Source of the DNA: Euptelea pleiosperma | Taxonomy: Eukaryota > Streptophyta > Magnoliopsida > Ranunculales > Eupteleaceae | NCBI GenBank assembly: GCA_035048495.1 | Contig: CM068545.1 | Location: forward strand, 13,103,702-13,167,701 | Length of the DNA stretch: 64,000 bases | Direction of reading: 5' to 3' | Part shown: positions 27,701 to 39,700 of the stretch, piece by piece | Numbering within the stretch: position 1 is the stretch's first letter | Layout of the letters: the number at the start of each line of letters is the position of its first letter | Translations under genes and position numbers: made by a program | Notes under the pieces: model-generated | Databases searched by the model: none | What the model was told of the DNA's origin: nothing | The model's input: only the letters and a program-made list of their open reading frames with translations

Positions 27701-30700
27701 TCTTCTATCTCTGGGAAAGGGAATATCCTTCCTTCCCCTCATTTACCTTTATCCTCTGTTTTGCATGTCCCTACTTTTACTTCTAATCTATTGTCTGTGA
27801 GTTCTCTTACCCGTCAGCTAAACTGCAGTGTGACATTTTTTCCTTCCTCATGTGCCTTTCAGGACTTGGAAATGAGGAGAACGATTGGCACTGGATGTGA
27901 AGCCGATGGACTCTATCTTCTGGATGGACGTATCTCTGAGCCCACACTTCAGTCTCATAGTAGTCTTAGTAGTAGTTTATCTTCTGTTCTATGTTGGCAT
28001 GCCCGTCTGGGGCATGTCTCTTTTCAGTACTTGAAACACTTATTTCCTGCTTTGTTTAGTTTTGTTTCTTTTTCTGAGTTACACTGTGAGACATGTGAGC
28101 TCTCCAAACATTGTAGATTCCATCCAGAGGTAATAAAAGCTCAAGTTCTTTTGATATTGTGCATTCTGATGTGTGGGGGCCTTCCCTTGTTACCTCTATT
28201 TTTGGCTTCCGCTATTTTGTTTTTTTCGTTGATGACCATACACGGTGTACTTGGGTCTATCTCATGAAAACCAAAGATGAAGTCTATTCCATCTTCAAGG
28301 GTTTTCATAAGATGATCTACACACAGTATGGTGCCTCCATCAAAGTCGTTCGATCTGACCAAGGTGGAGAGTACATGTTTGGAGGTCTCAAGCAGTATTT
28401 TTTTGATCATGGGATTTGCCATCAGAATTCGTGCAGCTACACACCTCAGCAAAATGGTGTAGCTAAACGAAAAATGCGTCATCTGACCGAAGTCGCTCGA
28501 TCTCTTTTGATCGGCGCCCATGTCCCCAGCTCTTATTGGTCCGATGATGTTTTGACCGTTGCTTACCTGACTAACCGGATGCCTTCGCGTGCACTCAACT
28601 TCAAGTCTCCGGTTCAGGTTCTTGTCCCTAACTCGTCTTTATTCCCTATCACACCTCGCATCTTTGGGTGTGTCTGCTTTGTTCACATTCTAGGTCCACA
28701 CCGTAACAAGTTGGACCCTAAAGCGCTTAAATGTGTCTTCCTTGGTTACTCTTCTTCTCACAAGGGGTACAAGTGTTATCACCCCTCGACAGGCAAGAAG
28801 TTTGTTTCCATGGATGTCACATTTCGCGAGGAGACATTCTTTTTCTCCCCTCCCTCTCTTCAGGGGGAGAGACGTAGTGAAGAGAGGTCGGCTGATCTTT
28901 GTCCTCTTCTTACTGTATCTATGTCTCCTCCATTCCCGTTGGTTGTCGAGCAACCTACTCAGCCTACTATGGTGTCTGATAGTGCTCCTGGAGCACAGGG
29001 GGAGCTTCAGGTCTATCGCAGAAGAGGGAAGGCCATCGCTGATCCAGTACCAGTAGTTCCATCCTCGGATCTAGGTAACCTATCTTCCACCTCTGTTCCT
29101 GCCATTCCTTCTTCTACTGATGTGTGTGCTCTTGATCTCCCCATTGCTTTACGGAAGGGCACTCGTAGTTGTACTCAACATCCCTTGAGCAACTGTGTCT
29201 CCTACGATGCCTTATCTCCTTCCTACAAGGCGTTCATTACTTCTGTGGACACTATTCCTATTCCCACTTCTGTGGCAGAAGGATTGGCACATCCCAGATG
29301 GAAAACCGCTATGGTCGAGGAAAAGCGTGCCTTAGACAAAAATAAGACATGGGAGCTTGTTGATTTGCCAAGAGGCAAGAAGCCAGTTGGGTGCAGATGG
29401 GTATACATAATTAAGTATCAAGCAGATGGGTCAATTGAGAAGTACAAGGCTAGATTGGTAGCAAAGGGGTATACTCAGACCTACGGAATTGACTACGTGG
29501 AGACCTTTGCACCTGTGGCAAAGATGAATTCCATCAGGGTGTTGCTGTTTTTAGCAGCAAACTAAGCATGGCCTTTGCATCAGCTGGATGCAAGGAAATA
29601 AATTTCCCGAAATTAACGAAATATTTCGCGAAATATTTCCATTTTCTAGGTTACCGACAGGAAAGAATACATACACGAAATGTTTCCCTACATGTCGAAA
29701 TATTTCGTGTTAACAGTAAATTTCGGTCAATTGATGGTGTAAATATGTATTATTTTGGTCGAAATGTTTCGACATCAATAGAAACATTTCGATCGAAGGT
29801 AGGAAATGTCCCATTTGAGCACCACAAATCCCATATTTGATCATTTAACCCCTTTCCATATATATATATAGAAGACCAATCCATTATAGACCGCTATGGT
29901 TATTCATTTCCACACTACGTATGGTTGTATATTATGGTTTGATAGTTTATGAGTGTTTTTAGGCTTGTTTTTATCATTTCCCATACTTTCCACAAACATT
30001 TCTATAATATTTCCATCATTTCCGCATTATTTCCATCATTTCCACGAAAATGTATTATTTCCACACTGGTCGAAATATTTCCACGAAATATTTCCATTTC
30101 CGGGCTGGTCGAAATAAACCTCGAAACCGAAATTTATTTCCTTGGCTGGATGTAAAGAATGCTTTCCTTCATGGTGATCTACATGAAGAAGTCTACATGG
30201 TACCTCCACTAGGATTCAGCCCCGCAGGGGATGGCAGCAAGGTGTGTCGACTGAGAAAAGCCCTCTATGGGCTTAAGCAGTCTCCTCGAGCTTGGTTTGA
30301 GAGGTTCACTCTAGCAGTGAAGAAGCTGGGGTATACTCAAAGTCAAGCCGATCACACCCTATTTGTGAAGCATCTAGGGAAGAGCACTACTGCCCTCATC
30401 GTTTATGTTGACGACATCATTTTGACAGGGAATGATGCAGAAGAGGTGACCAAGTTGAAGAACCATCTGGCAAGGGAATTTGAGATTAAGGATCTGGGGC
30501 TTCTCAAGTACTTTCTTGGCATAGAGGTTGCAAGATCCAGTCAAGGGATCTTCATCTCACAACGGAAGTACGTCCTAGACCTATTACAGGACTCTGGCAA
30601 GCTGGGAGCTAAGCCAGTTGAGACTCCCATAGAGCAGAACCACCAGTTGGCCGACTCTAGTAGTACGCCTTTATCTGATGTGGGGGGTTTTCAGAGACTG

Positions 30701-33700
30701 GTTGGGATGTTGATCTATCTCTCATTGACTCGACCAGACATTGCCTATGCGGTCAGCGTTATCAGCCAGTACATGCATTCTCCTAAGGAGATCCATTTAG
30801 AGGCAGCACACAGGATTCTGAGATATCTCAAGTCTGCCCCTGGCAGAGGCCTTCTCTTCCAGAAGAGTGACCACATGAGAGTTGAGTCATATACTGATGC
30901 AGACTGGGCAGGTGCCAAGGATGATAGGCGATCTACTTCAGGCTATTACACTTTTGTTGGGGGCAATCTAGTTACTTGGAGGAGCAAGAAGCAACCTGTT
31001 GTTGCCAGATCTAGTGCAGAAGCAGAATTCAGGGCAATGGCCCATGGCTTGTGCGAGATGCTCTGGTTGAAGATGTTGGTTGCTGAGCTTGGATTTCCAG
31101 TCAAGGGGTTGGTGAGCTTGTATTGCGACAACAAGGCCGCTATCAGTATTGCTCATAACCCAGTACAGCATGATCGGGCTAAGCACATTGAAGTGGATCG
31201 TCACTTCATAAGGGAGAAGATTGTATCTGGAGAAGTCTGCTCTCCATTTGTGAAGACCGATGAGCAAGTAGCAGATATCTTTACTAAAGGAGTTCCTAGT
31301 TGGCAGCTTCACAGATGTTTATGCAAGTTGGGCATGCGGGATATCTATGCACCAACTTGAGGGGGAGTGTTATCAGATGCGTATTCTATACATAGATGCG
31401 TATTTATACTGTTTGGATTGCTATGTAAATACCCTTTGATGTGAGGGGTATACTTGCTTTTCGTATTCCCTTTTTATATTAATAAGAATTATGGAGTCAT
31501 TGTGACCTAAGCACAATAGACATCCTTTCTCCTCTCTCTTCTCTATCTCTTCTCTTCCACAAACCTAACCCTAATCCTACTGCAACAACTCTTAAATTCA
31601 ACTATTTTTACGTGGAAAATCCCTTCAATGAGAAGGGTAAAAACCACGGTACACTAGTTCGGCAAACTTCCACTATAATGAGAATAATGGGATTACAACT
31701 TCCCTAACAAGTAGGGGATATCAATCATCAAAAGACAAAGAATCTCTCTTGGATATCAACTTCTTTACCCAAAAAAAAGGTAGATTTCAACAACAACAAA
31801 CAGAGACAAAGGTCTTACCACTTGGGGTTTGGAAAAACCCTAGAAACAATCATTTGAAGAAGAAAAAGACGAACCCGGTGTTGTGGATGATTATTCACAG
31901 AAACCCGAGATGAAATCTGCATGGAAAACTCAATGAAACCTTGGTAGCAATGCCTCCTTCTTCTCAAGGAAATCCTTCTTTTCTTCAAGAGCTCTCCACA
32001 ACCCTCAAGAATGGACCGTGGGTTCTCTTTCCCTTTTTTTTTTTCTTATTCTCCAAGACTTTTGAAAAAGACCAAAAAGCTCCCTTTTAAGAACCTTCTT
32101 TCTCTTTGATTTCTCCACCAAGTCATATGTGTTGTTCTTATACATGGAATCCATTTCCCCTTGCATAGCTTTCAACCATTCTCTTTTATGATCATCATCT
32201 AAAGCTTCTGGCTCACCCCCATCTGTAAGCCTGACATATTCATTAGGTGAAAATCTCTTAGATGGCTGGAGTACTCTAGTAGTTCTTCTCAACTCTATCG
32301 GTGGTTCTTAAAGGGGATGCACCTCTTACTCAACATCATCTGTAGGAACATCATCATGAGTTTCTTCTTCATGGTTTGCATCTCTTGCATCATTGTTGTG
32401 TACCCTGGGAGGAACAACTGGATCTAAGTCTATGAGATCCTATCCTCAACATGAGGCTCAAGTTTCTCAATCTTCTCAAAGTCTTCAATGGTTTGATCTT
32501 CAAGGAAGACCACATCCCTGTTTCTACCAACCTTTTTGTCAACTGGTCCCATAATTTGTATCCAAACTTATCATCTGCATAACCCAAGAAAATGCATTGC
32601 TTGGCTTTGTTATCAAGCTTCGACCTCTCATATTTGGGTATATGCACAAATGCCCTGCAACCAAATACCCTTAGGTGTTCATAGTGAACATCTTTGCTTG
32701 TCCACACCCTTTTGCAACTTCTCCATTCAAAGGCGTTGAAGGAGATAGATTTATCAAATAGCATGCAGTGCGCATTGCCTTCCCCCAGAAACTACTTGGC
32801 AATCTTGCATGTGAGAGCATACATCTGATTCTTTCTACAATAGTGTGGTTTATCCTTTCTACTACACTATTATGTTGTGGAGTCTTAGGAACTGTCGGCT
32901 CTTGCAATAGTCTTCAAACTGCCGAATATACTCACCCCAATTAGCTGTGCGAATACACTTCAATAGCTTCCCTGTCTCTCTTTCCATCATGCTATGGAAA
33001 GACTTGAACACATCAAACACCTGACTTTTGGTCTTCAAGGTATATGCCCCCACTTTCTTGGAAGCATCATATCTATGAAAGTAACAAAATACAAAGCACT
33101 AAAGAGTTCAAACTTTCATAAGCCCACATACATCGGAGTAAACAAGTTTCAAAATATTGGATTTTCTTTTAGGAGAATTTCTATGAAATGATACTCTAGA
33201 GAATTTCTATGAAATGATACTCTATGTTGCTTACCAACTACACAATGAGTGCAACTATTTAAATGCGAACTTTTCATGTTAGGAAAGTGCCTCTGATTTA
33301 GAAGAACCTGAGGATTTTCTTCTCGTTTCTTCATTCAACAAACTGCTTGTTACTAGGTCCATTGTCATAACACTATCTAGAGCAGAGTTACTTAGGGAGA
33401 CAACTAGAGTCTCCCAACTTTCTTGCAATGAACTAAGTAACAATAAGGTATGTAACTCATCATCTAATACCATCTTCATGGAGGAGATCTGATTCATGAT
33501 TCTTTGCACTTCGTTCAAGTGTTCTGCAATTGAGGTGCCTTCTTTGTAATTCAAATTTACAAGCTTCCTAATTAAAAACAGCTTTGTTCCCTGCAATCTT
33601 CTTTTCATACAATCCTTCTAATTTTTTCGGAAGTGAATATGCCGAAGTTTATGTAGAAACGTGATGGAACACACTATCATCCAACCATTGCCGAATAAAC

Positions 33701-36700
33701 CCAAGGGCTTTCCGATCAAATTTCTTCCATTCATCATTGGATATTTTTACCAGTTTCTTTCCTTCGTTTTCAATGGGTTCCAAAAGATCCTTGCAATATA
33801 ACAAAGTCTTCCATCTTTGCTTTCCAAATCATCCAATTACTCTCATTCAAGTTCACCATTCTACTTGTATTCAATTCCATGATTTGCACACGATTAATTT
33901 AATTAAATACTAAGTCTTAACCTTTAGCTCTGATCCTCTTGATGGGAAAAATCCCATTCTCTTATCAATCCACACACCACAGTACAAGTAGCAAAAAAAA
34001 TAAAGTAACAAGATAGCAACAAGACCCCAAATTTTTACGTAGAAAACCCCTTCAATGAGAAGGGTAAAAACCATGGGACACTAGTCCGACAAACTTTCAC
34101 CATAATGAGAATATTGGGATTACAACTTCCCTAACAAGTAGGGGATATCAATCATCAAGAATTTCTCTTGGATATCAACTTCTTTACCCAAACCAAGGGT
34201 AGATTTCGACAATAACAAAAGGAGACAAAGTTCTTACCACTTTTCAAACCCTAGAAACGGTCCTTTGAAGAAGAAAAGGATGAACCCGGTGTTGTGGACG
34301 ATTCTTCACGAAAACCGGTGATTAAATCCGCTTGGAAAACCCAATGAAACCTTGGTAGCAATCCCTCCTCCTCCTTCTCAAGGAAACCCTTTTTTTCTTC
34401 AAGAGCTCTCTAAAACCCTCAAGAATAGATCGTGGGATCTCTTTCCCTTTTTTCTCTTTTTTCTTATTCTCCAAGACTTTTGAAAAAGACCAAAAAGCCC
34501 CTTATTTTAAATGGAGACAAAAATAGTGGGTCCCACCTCAATGAGGAGGGACGCCTAACATGCATTACGATTTGAAGCTAGAAATTCAGCATTGAAAAAC
34601 AGATGGAGAGAATGCATGAACCTGTTGAGAAAGCATTTGCTCAAATGAGTAACTGGGTCTCTACTAAACATGAAATTCAATTGAAAGAAATTATATATCC
34701 TCATTTAGTTCATATTTTCTTAGATCCAATGATAGTGGTGTTAACAATATAGATTTTGGAGACTAAAGTCCTCAGTCACAAAAAGTGATGAATGAATGCT
34801 AAACTAGGGTTACAATGAAGATCTATATTGTTTTTCTCTATGGTGGGTAAGCTGGGTTCTAGGTGGTTACCAGATATCACTAAGTTGGATGACTACTTCC
34901 ATGACTTGGAATAGTTAGCTTTTTGATAGGGCATGAAATGGGTCGGATCCGAGTCAGATTTTGGTAGATCCTAATCTGAATCCGATTTCAAATAGCATGT
35001 CCCATATCTGGATCCAACTCAGATCCATGACACATGATTCGAATCTGAAAATGATCTATATGTAGGGGTGTACATCAGGCCCAATATCCGGCCTGGACTC
35101 AAGTTTTGGGCTACCCTTCGGACTGGGCTCAGGTTCCACCTCTCGAGCCTGGCCCGAACCCCATTTAATAAAAAACCCCCGAAAACTGCCCAAGTCCGAA
35201 ACCTGGCCCAATTTTTCAGAATTTCGATTGGGCTCAGGTAGGGCCCTCGAGTTTCGGCCCAGCCAACTAAATTTGGATTGGCCTTGGGCCAGTCCGAAAC
35301 CCATAAAAAACTCGAAAACTCAAGCTGGCTGGGACGGATAGCCCAAATGTACACTCCTATCTATATGTAAGATGCAAGTCTGACCCATAAGTGGAATATA
35401 GATTGGATACAGGTTGGATCCACTGCAAATTGACAAGTTTTTGTAGGTTTCAAGTCTCATACCCAGATTCCACCCAACTCGAATAGCTAAATCCAAGATC
35501 CAATCCAGCCCAAACCTAAATTGGATTAATATACATGGAACCATATCCGACCAATGTTCATTTCAATTCCATCTCAACAATCGAAACCCACTAATATTGG
35601 TTCGAATTAGTCAAATCTCGGGTCTTATCTACCCCATTTCATGCCATACTTTTAGACTCAGACTCCCCCAATCAACTCATGTGACTCAGCCCAGGTCGTA
35701 TGATTTCCTTGTATTAAACATTGCTTGAATCTGAACTGAATAGCAAAAAACATAATTCTTTTTTACTCCACATAAATATGTCATGTGACTTCTTCACCAC
35801 GTAATACCCCAATCTCAACAAAAATCTAACTCAAAGAAAAAGGTTATAATTTAACTATAACAAAATATTTTCAATAAAAAAATTGTATTGAGAATTCTTA
35901 ATTGGTAATGCTTTTCAAGATTATTTTGGCTATTCATGTATTATTTATGTTACCTAGAAGAACGTGGCCACAGTTTTATGAACATGGCATTTGCACTTAA
36001 AAAGAAGTTTAAAGTAAGCACCCTTTATCTTGCTCAATTACCTTGTTTAATGGAAGATAGGGAGGAGGAAAAAGAATTTGGTGTGGAAGATCATCCCTAT
36101 CTTATCTTTTATTTGTAAAGTTACCATTAGTCTGTTGACCATATGCTTCTCCATTGTTGTTTCACAAGTGAAGTTTGGACAGAGTTTTTCCAAATCTTTG
36201 GCATGAACTGGACGATGCCTAAGAGTGTGATTGAGCTTCTTCTTGTTTAGACTTCCAAGGAATTTAGCATTTGCAGTTGTACCTTTTGGAAAATCCTCAT
36301 GTTCACCATTTGTTATACTATTTGGTGTAAACATATAAATGAGATCTAGAACTCGAAAAAGATAATCGATTTTCCTTATTGATAATAATCACTCCAGAAT
36401 ACAAAGCAACATAGCTAGAAGCAATTTCAAAGAGGAATCCATGGCATCCGAGTCCAAAGTTCTGCGGACCGAATAGTTGAGGAGACCACAATGAGGGAAG
36501 ATGAAGAGGAGAGAAACAGGGTAAAAGATTAGGGTAACACATTGGCTATGGCATCCGCCCCCCTTGAGCCTCCTCTAGGCACACGTGGTAACTTTGTCAG
36601 TGCTCTCCTCATCATTGGTTGCGTATTTCAACAATTGTCAGTCCCCAGTGGAGTCGCCAAAATGTAAATAGATAAATGAGATCTAGAATTCGGAAAAGAT

Positions 36701-39700
36701 AATCAATTATCTTTATTAATAATATTAACTCCAGAATACAAAGCAGCATAGCTAGAAGCAATTTCAAAGAGGAATCCATGGCATCCGAGTCCAATGTTCT
36801 ACGGACCGAACAATTGAGGAGACCACAACGAGGAAAGATGAAAAGAAGAGGCTAAGAGGAGAGAAACAAGGTAGAAGATTAGGGCAACACATTGACTACG
36901 GCATCCCCCTTGAGCCCCCTCTAGTCATGTGGTAACTTTGTTCGCGCTCTCCTCATCTTTGGTTGCGTATTTCAACAACTGTCAGTCCCTAGTGGAGTCG
37001 CCAAAATGTAAACAGATAAATGAGATCTAGAACTTGGAAAAGATGTGATTATCTTTTCCGAGTTCTAGGTCTCATTTATCTGTTTACATTTTGGCGACTC
37101 CACTGGGGACTAATAATTGTTGAAATATGCAACCAAAGATGAGGAGAGCACGAACAAAGTTACCACGTGTGCCTAGATGAGGCTCAAGGTGGGGGGGATG
37201 CCATAGCCAATGTGTTACCCTGTTTCTCGCCTCGTAGCCTCTCCTCTTCATCTTTCCTCGTTGTGGTCTGCTCAACTGTTCGGTCCGCAGAACTTTAGAC
37301 TCAGATGCCATGGATTCCTCTTTGAAATTTGATGTAGGACATCTAACCAATACTCCCAAAAGCCGCGACTAATGGGGGCGTGAGATTAAATTCCTTTATC
37401 TCATAGCCCAAATCTATGTTTTCGGTCGAACCCTCCTTCGTGGGTCCCATTTCACACAGGCCATCCCACCCCGAGTATGCCCCATTTACACAGGCTGCCC
37501 CACTCGAGCCCGGTGTGAAAATGCCCCTGTATTAATCATCCCCGGTGAGGAGTCTCGAACACGAGACCTCCCGTTCTTATACCACTTTGATGTAGGACAT
37601 CTAACCAATACTCCCAAAAGCCACGACTAATGGGGGCATGAGATTAAATTCCTTTATCTCATAGCCCAAATCCAGGTTCTCAGTCAAACCCTCCTTTGTG
37701 GGTCCCATTTCACAAAGGCCATCCTACCCTGAGTGTGCCCCATTTACGCAGGCTGTCCCACTCGAGCCCGGTGTGAAAATGCCCTTGCATTAAAATTGTT
37801 TCTAGCTATGCTGCTTTGTATTCTTGAGTGATTATTATCAATAAAGATAATCGATTATCTTTTTCGAGTTCGAGATTGTTAGCGGATGATTTGTTCCCGG
37901 GCTCGTATTGTATTGGCCCGACGACCTGTTGATATACATAGTTGTTTCGCCTTTCCCCAACAGGTCGATCTTTTGGGGTAAATGGTTCTTTCACATGGTA
38001 TCAGAGCCTTAAGGCCTGGGAGGTCGCGGGTTCAAGTCTCCAACGGAGTGTATTCCCGCTGAGGGGGAGTGTTAGCGGATGATGTGTTCCCGCGCACGTA
38101 TTGTGTTGGCCCGACGACCCGTTGGTATACATAGTTGTTTTGCCTTTCCCTAACAGGTCGATCTTTTGGGGTAAATGGTTGTTTCACATAGATCTCATTT
38201 ATCTATTTACATTTGGAAAAAAAGAGGAACAATAATTTATTGAGGACAAGGTCAGGATGCTCAATTCGGTTATTGAGAAGGTTAAAGCCTTGATCTATGG
38301 TGGCCTTCTATCAAGTATTCAAGGTGATGCGCTTTGGGAATTTCCTTTTTAGATAGGATGAGGTCATTTGTAGCCTCAGTTTTGTAGGATTGTGGATGTT
38401 ATGTATAGCTCGTTACTATTGAGGAGGGTCTTCTTCATTAGTCTTTCTTTGTATAAAGGCCTCTAGGAAGTTGGGATGTTTCTCCTTTTCCTTATGAATA
38501 TAAACAAACCTTATAAAAGAAAGGAAAAGGAAGATGGCATGAAAATTTTAATAACTAATGAGTTAGACCTCCATTCCATGCTTCACTAGATAGGAGATGG
38601 ATTTGCCTGAGTTTTTATATGCAAATATTCACGTCATATCTCCTTTTGACGCTCTTTCTTGCTTCATAACTTTATCCGTTGGTTTTCATGTTTTGGATTT
38701 GGTATATTAATATTTCGTACTCGACTTTTTTATTGAATCTTTTCTTTGCCTGTTTGTCATATGATTGAAGGTTGTTTCACAAAGAAGTCTGGGTGATCTT
38801 TCGCATTCACGCACAAGCAGTGTGAAAGATCACTTACTAGCAGCATCAGCATGGGGTTGGTATAAAGAACAAGTGGGGGTTTGGAGTGAAAAATCGTTTA
38901 CATCATCAAGTTTGTTGGAGCAGATAAACACCACAAGGGATACTAGTGATTTTTTGTGGTATACAACAAGGTAAAATTCATTGGCTTTATTCTTCCTAAT
39001 TTTTTTCTTTTTGTTGGCCTAGAATAACCTAAAAAAGTTGTGAGAATAAGCAAGAGAGAAGCCAATGCACTAAATCATTGACAGCAACAACGATCTCACA
39101 CTTTTCATGGTGATTTTGTTCATACATAACAATACAAAGTTTTGGCTTTTCAAAAGATACATTTTGTGCAGAGCCAATGCAAAAAAATTCTGATTAAATT
39201 AGCTGTATTGCCACACAGTTTACAGTATTGGGGATGGGCATTTATATAATACATGACTCCTTGCCCTTTTTTGTAGAATTCCATTTTTTCTTTGGTAGGA
39301 AAAAGAAATGGAATCCACCGAAAAACTAAAAGGGAAGATGGCATCTATTATTTGGTGTCAATGGTCATCTCTTTGTGATTTGTTTCGTATGCAGAATATG
39401 ATTTCAGGTTATATGTATAATGTATCTGAAGAATCCCATAACTCATTGTACATGAAGTGTGTGCTCATCAAAATGATATCTTTTTCAGAATTTCTGTTCT
39501 TCTAACCTTACAAGTTTGTAAATGGCTGAGGATATCATTTGACGAGCTCATATTGATTGTGTTTCATTCTGTTGACAGTATTAATGTGAATGGGAAAGTT
39601 CCGCCAGGAGAAGAGAAGGAGGTCTTTCTAAATATTGAAAGTTTGGGACATGCAGCTCTTGTGTTTGTAAACAAGAAGGTTGTAGGTAGGTATCAAACCA

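Larger units (their letters stand above)
25290..31603 (+). mobile_element. Copia-2: full-length but disabled Copia with hAT-type insert
   Basis: LTRs at 25290-25523 and 31368-31603, TSD ATTTT at 25285-25289 and 31604-31608. PBS TGGTATCAAAGC at 25524-25535 and polypurine tract at 31357-31367. LTR ends are TG...CT rather than TG...CA. It sits inside the 3' LTR of Copia-D. The two LTRs differ by several substitutions and two small indels. Confidence 0.95.
25179..34560 (-). mobile_element. Older Copia (Copia-D), internally deleted and split by Copia-2
   Basis: The minus-strand order is 5' LTR (33940 to about 34560), PBS-like ATCAGAGC, gag, integrase, start of RT, then a deletion and the 3' LTR. 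That LTR now lies in two parts, 25179-25289 and 31609 to about 32085, on either side of Copia-2. Both LTRs start tgatgggaaaaatcc on the + strand and share acgtNgaaaa, gagaagggtaaaaacca and gaaccc.gtgttgtgga. The 34560 end is approximate and the TSD unresolved. Confidence 0.8.
36326..38211. mobile_element. Palindromic TRIM-C dimer, single TSD TTTGG
   Basis: Left half, minus orientation: LTR 36326-36553, core 36554-36662, LTR 36663-36903, core 36904-37006, partial LTR 37007-37045. Right half, plus orientation: partial LTR 37046-37088, core 37089-37198, LTR 37199-38211. The last LTR is interrupted by TRIM-B and TRIM-A copy 3. Cores carry an Arg-type PBS (TGGCGACTCCACTGGGGA) and a G-rich polypurine tract. 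Both outer ends are 3' LTR ends (..TTTACA). No coding capacity. Confidence 0.85.
36120..38530 (+). mobile_element. LINE remnant (zinc-binding RT region) split by the TRIM complex
   Basis: Left part 36120-36325 reads [20 protein letters not shown], then the zf-RVT-like tail to TICYTIW. Right part 38212-38530 resumes [20 protein letters not shown]. The split point carries TTTGG on both sides (36321-36325, 38212-38216). The LINE itself is decayed. Confidence 0.75.

Noticed and set aside
36394..37359. Short frames at 36318-36542, 36612-36794 and 37084-37359
   Set aside because: They are parts of the TRIM-C LTR and core, which repeat several times without a conserved frame.
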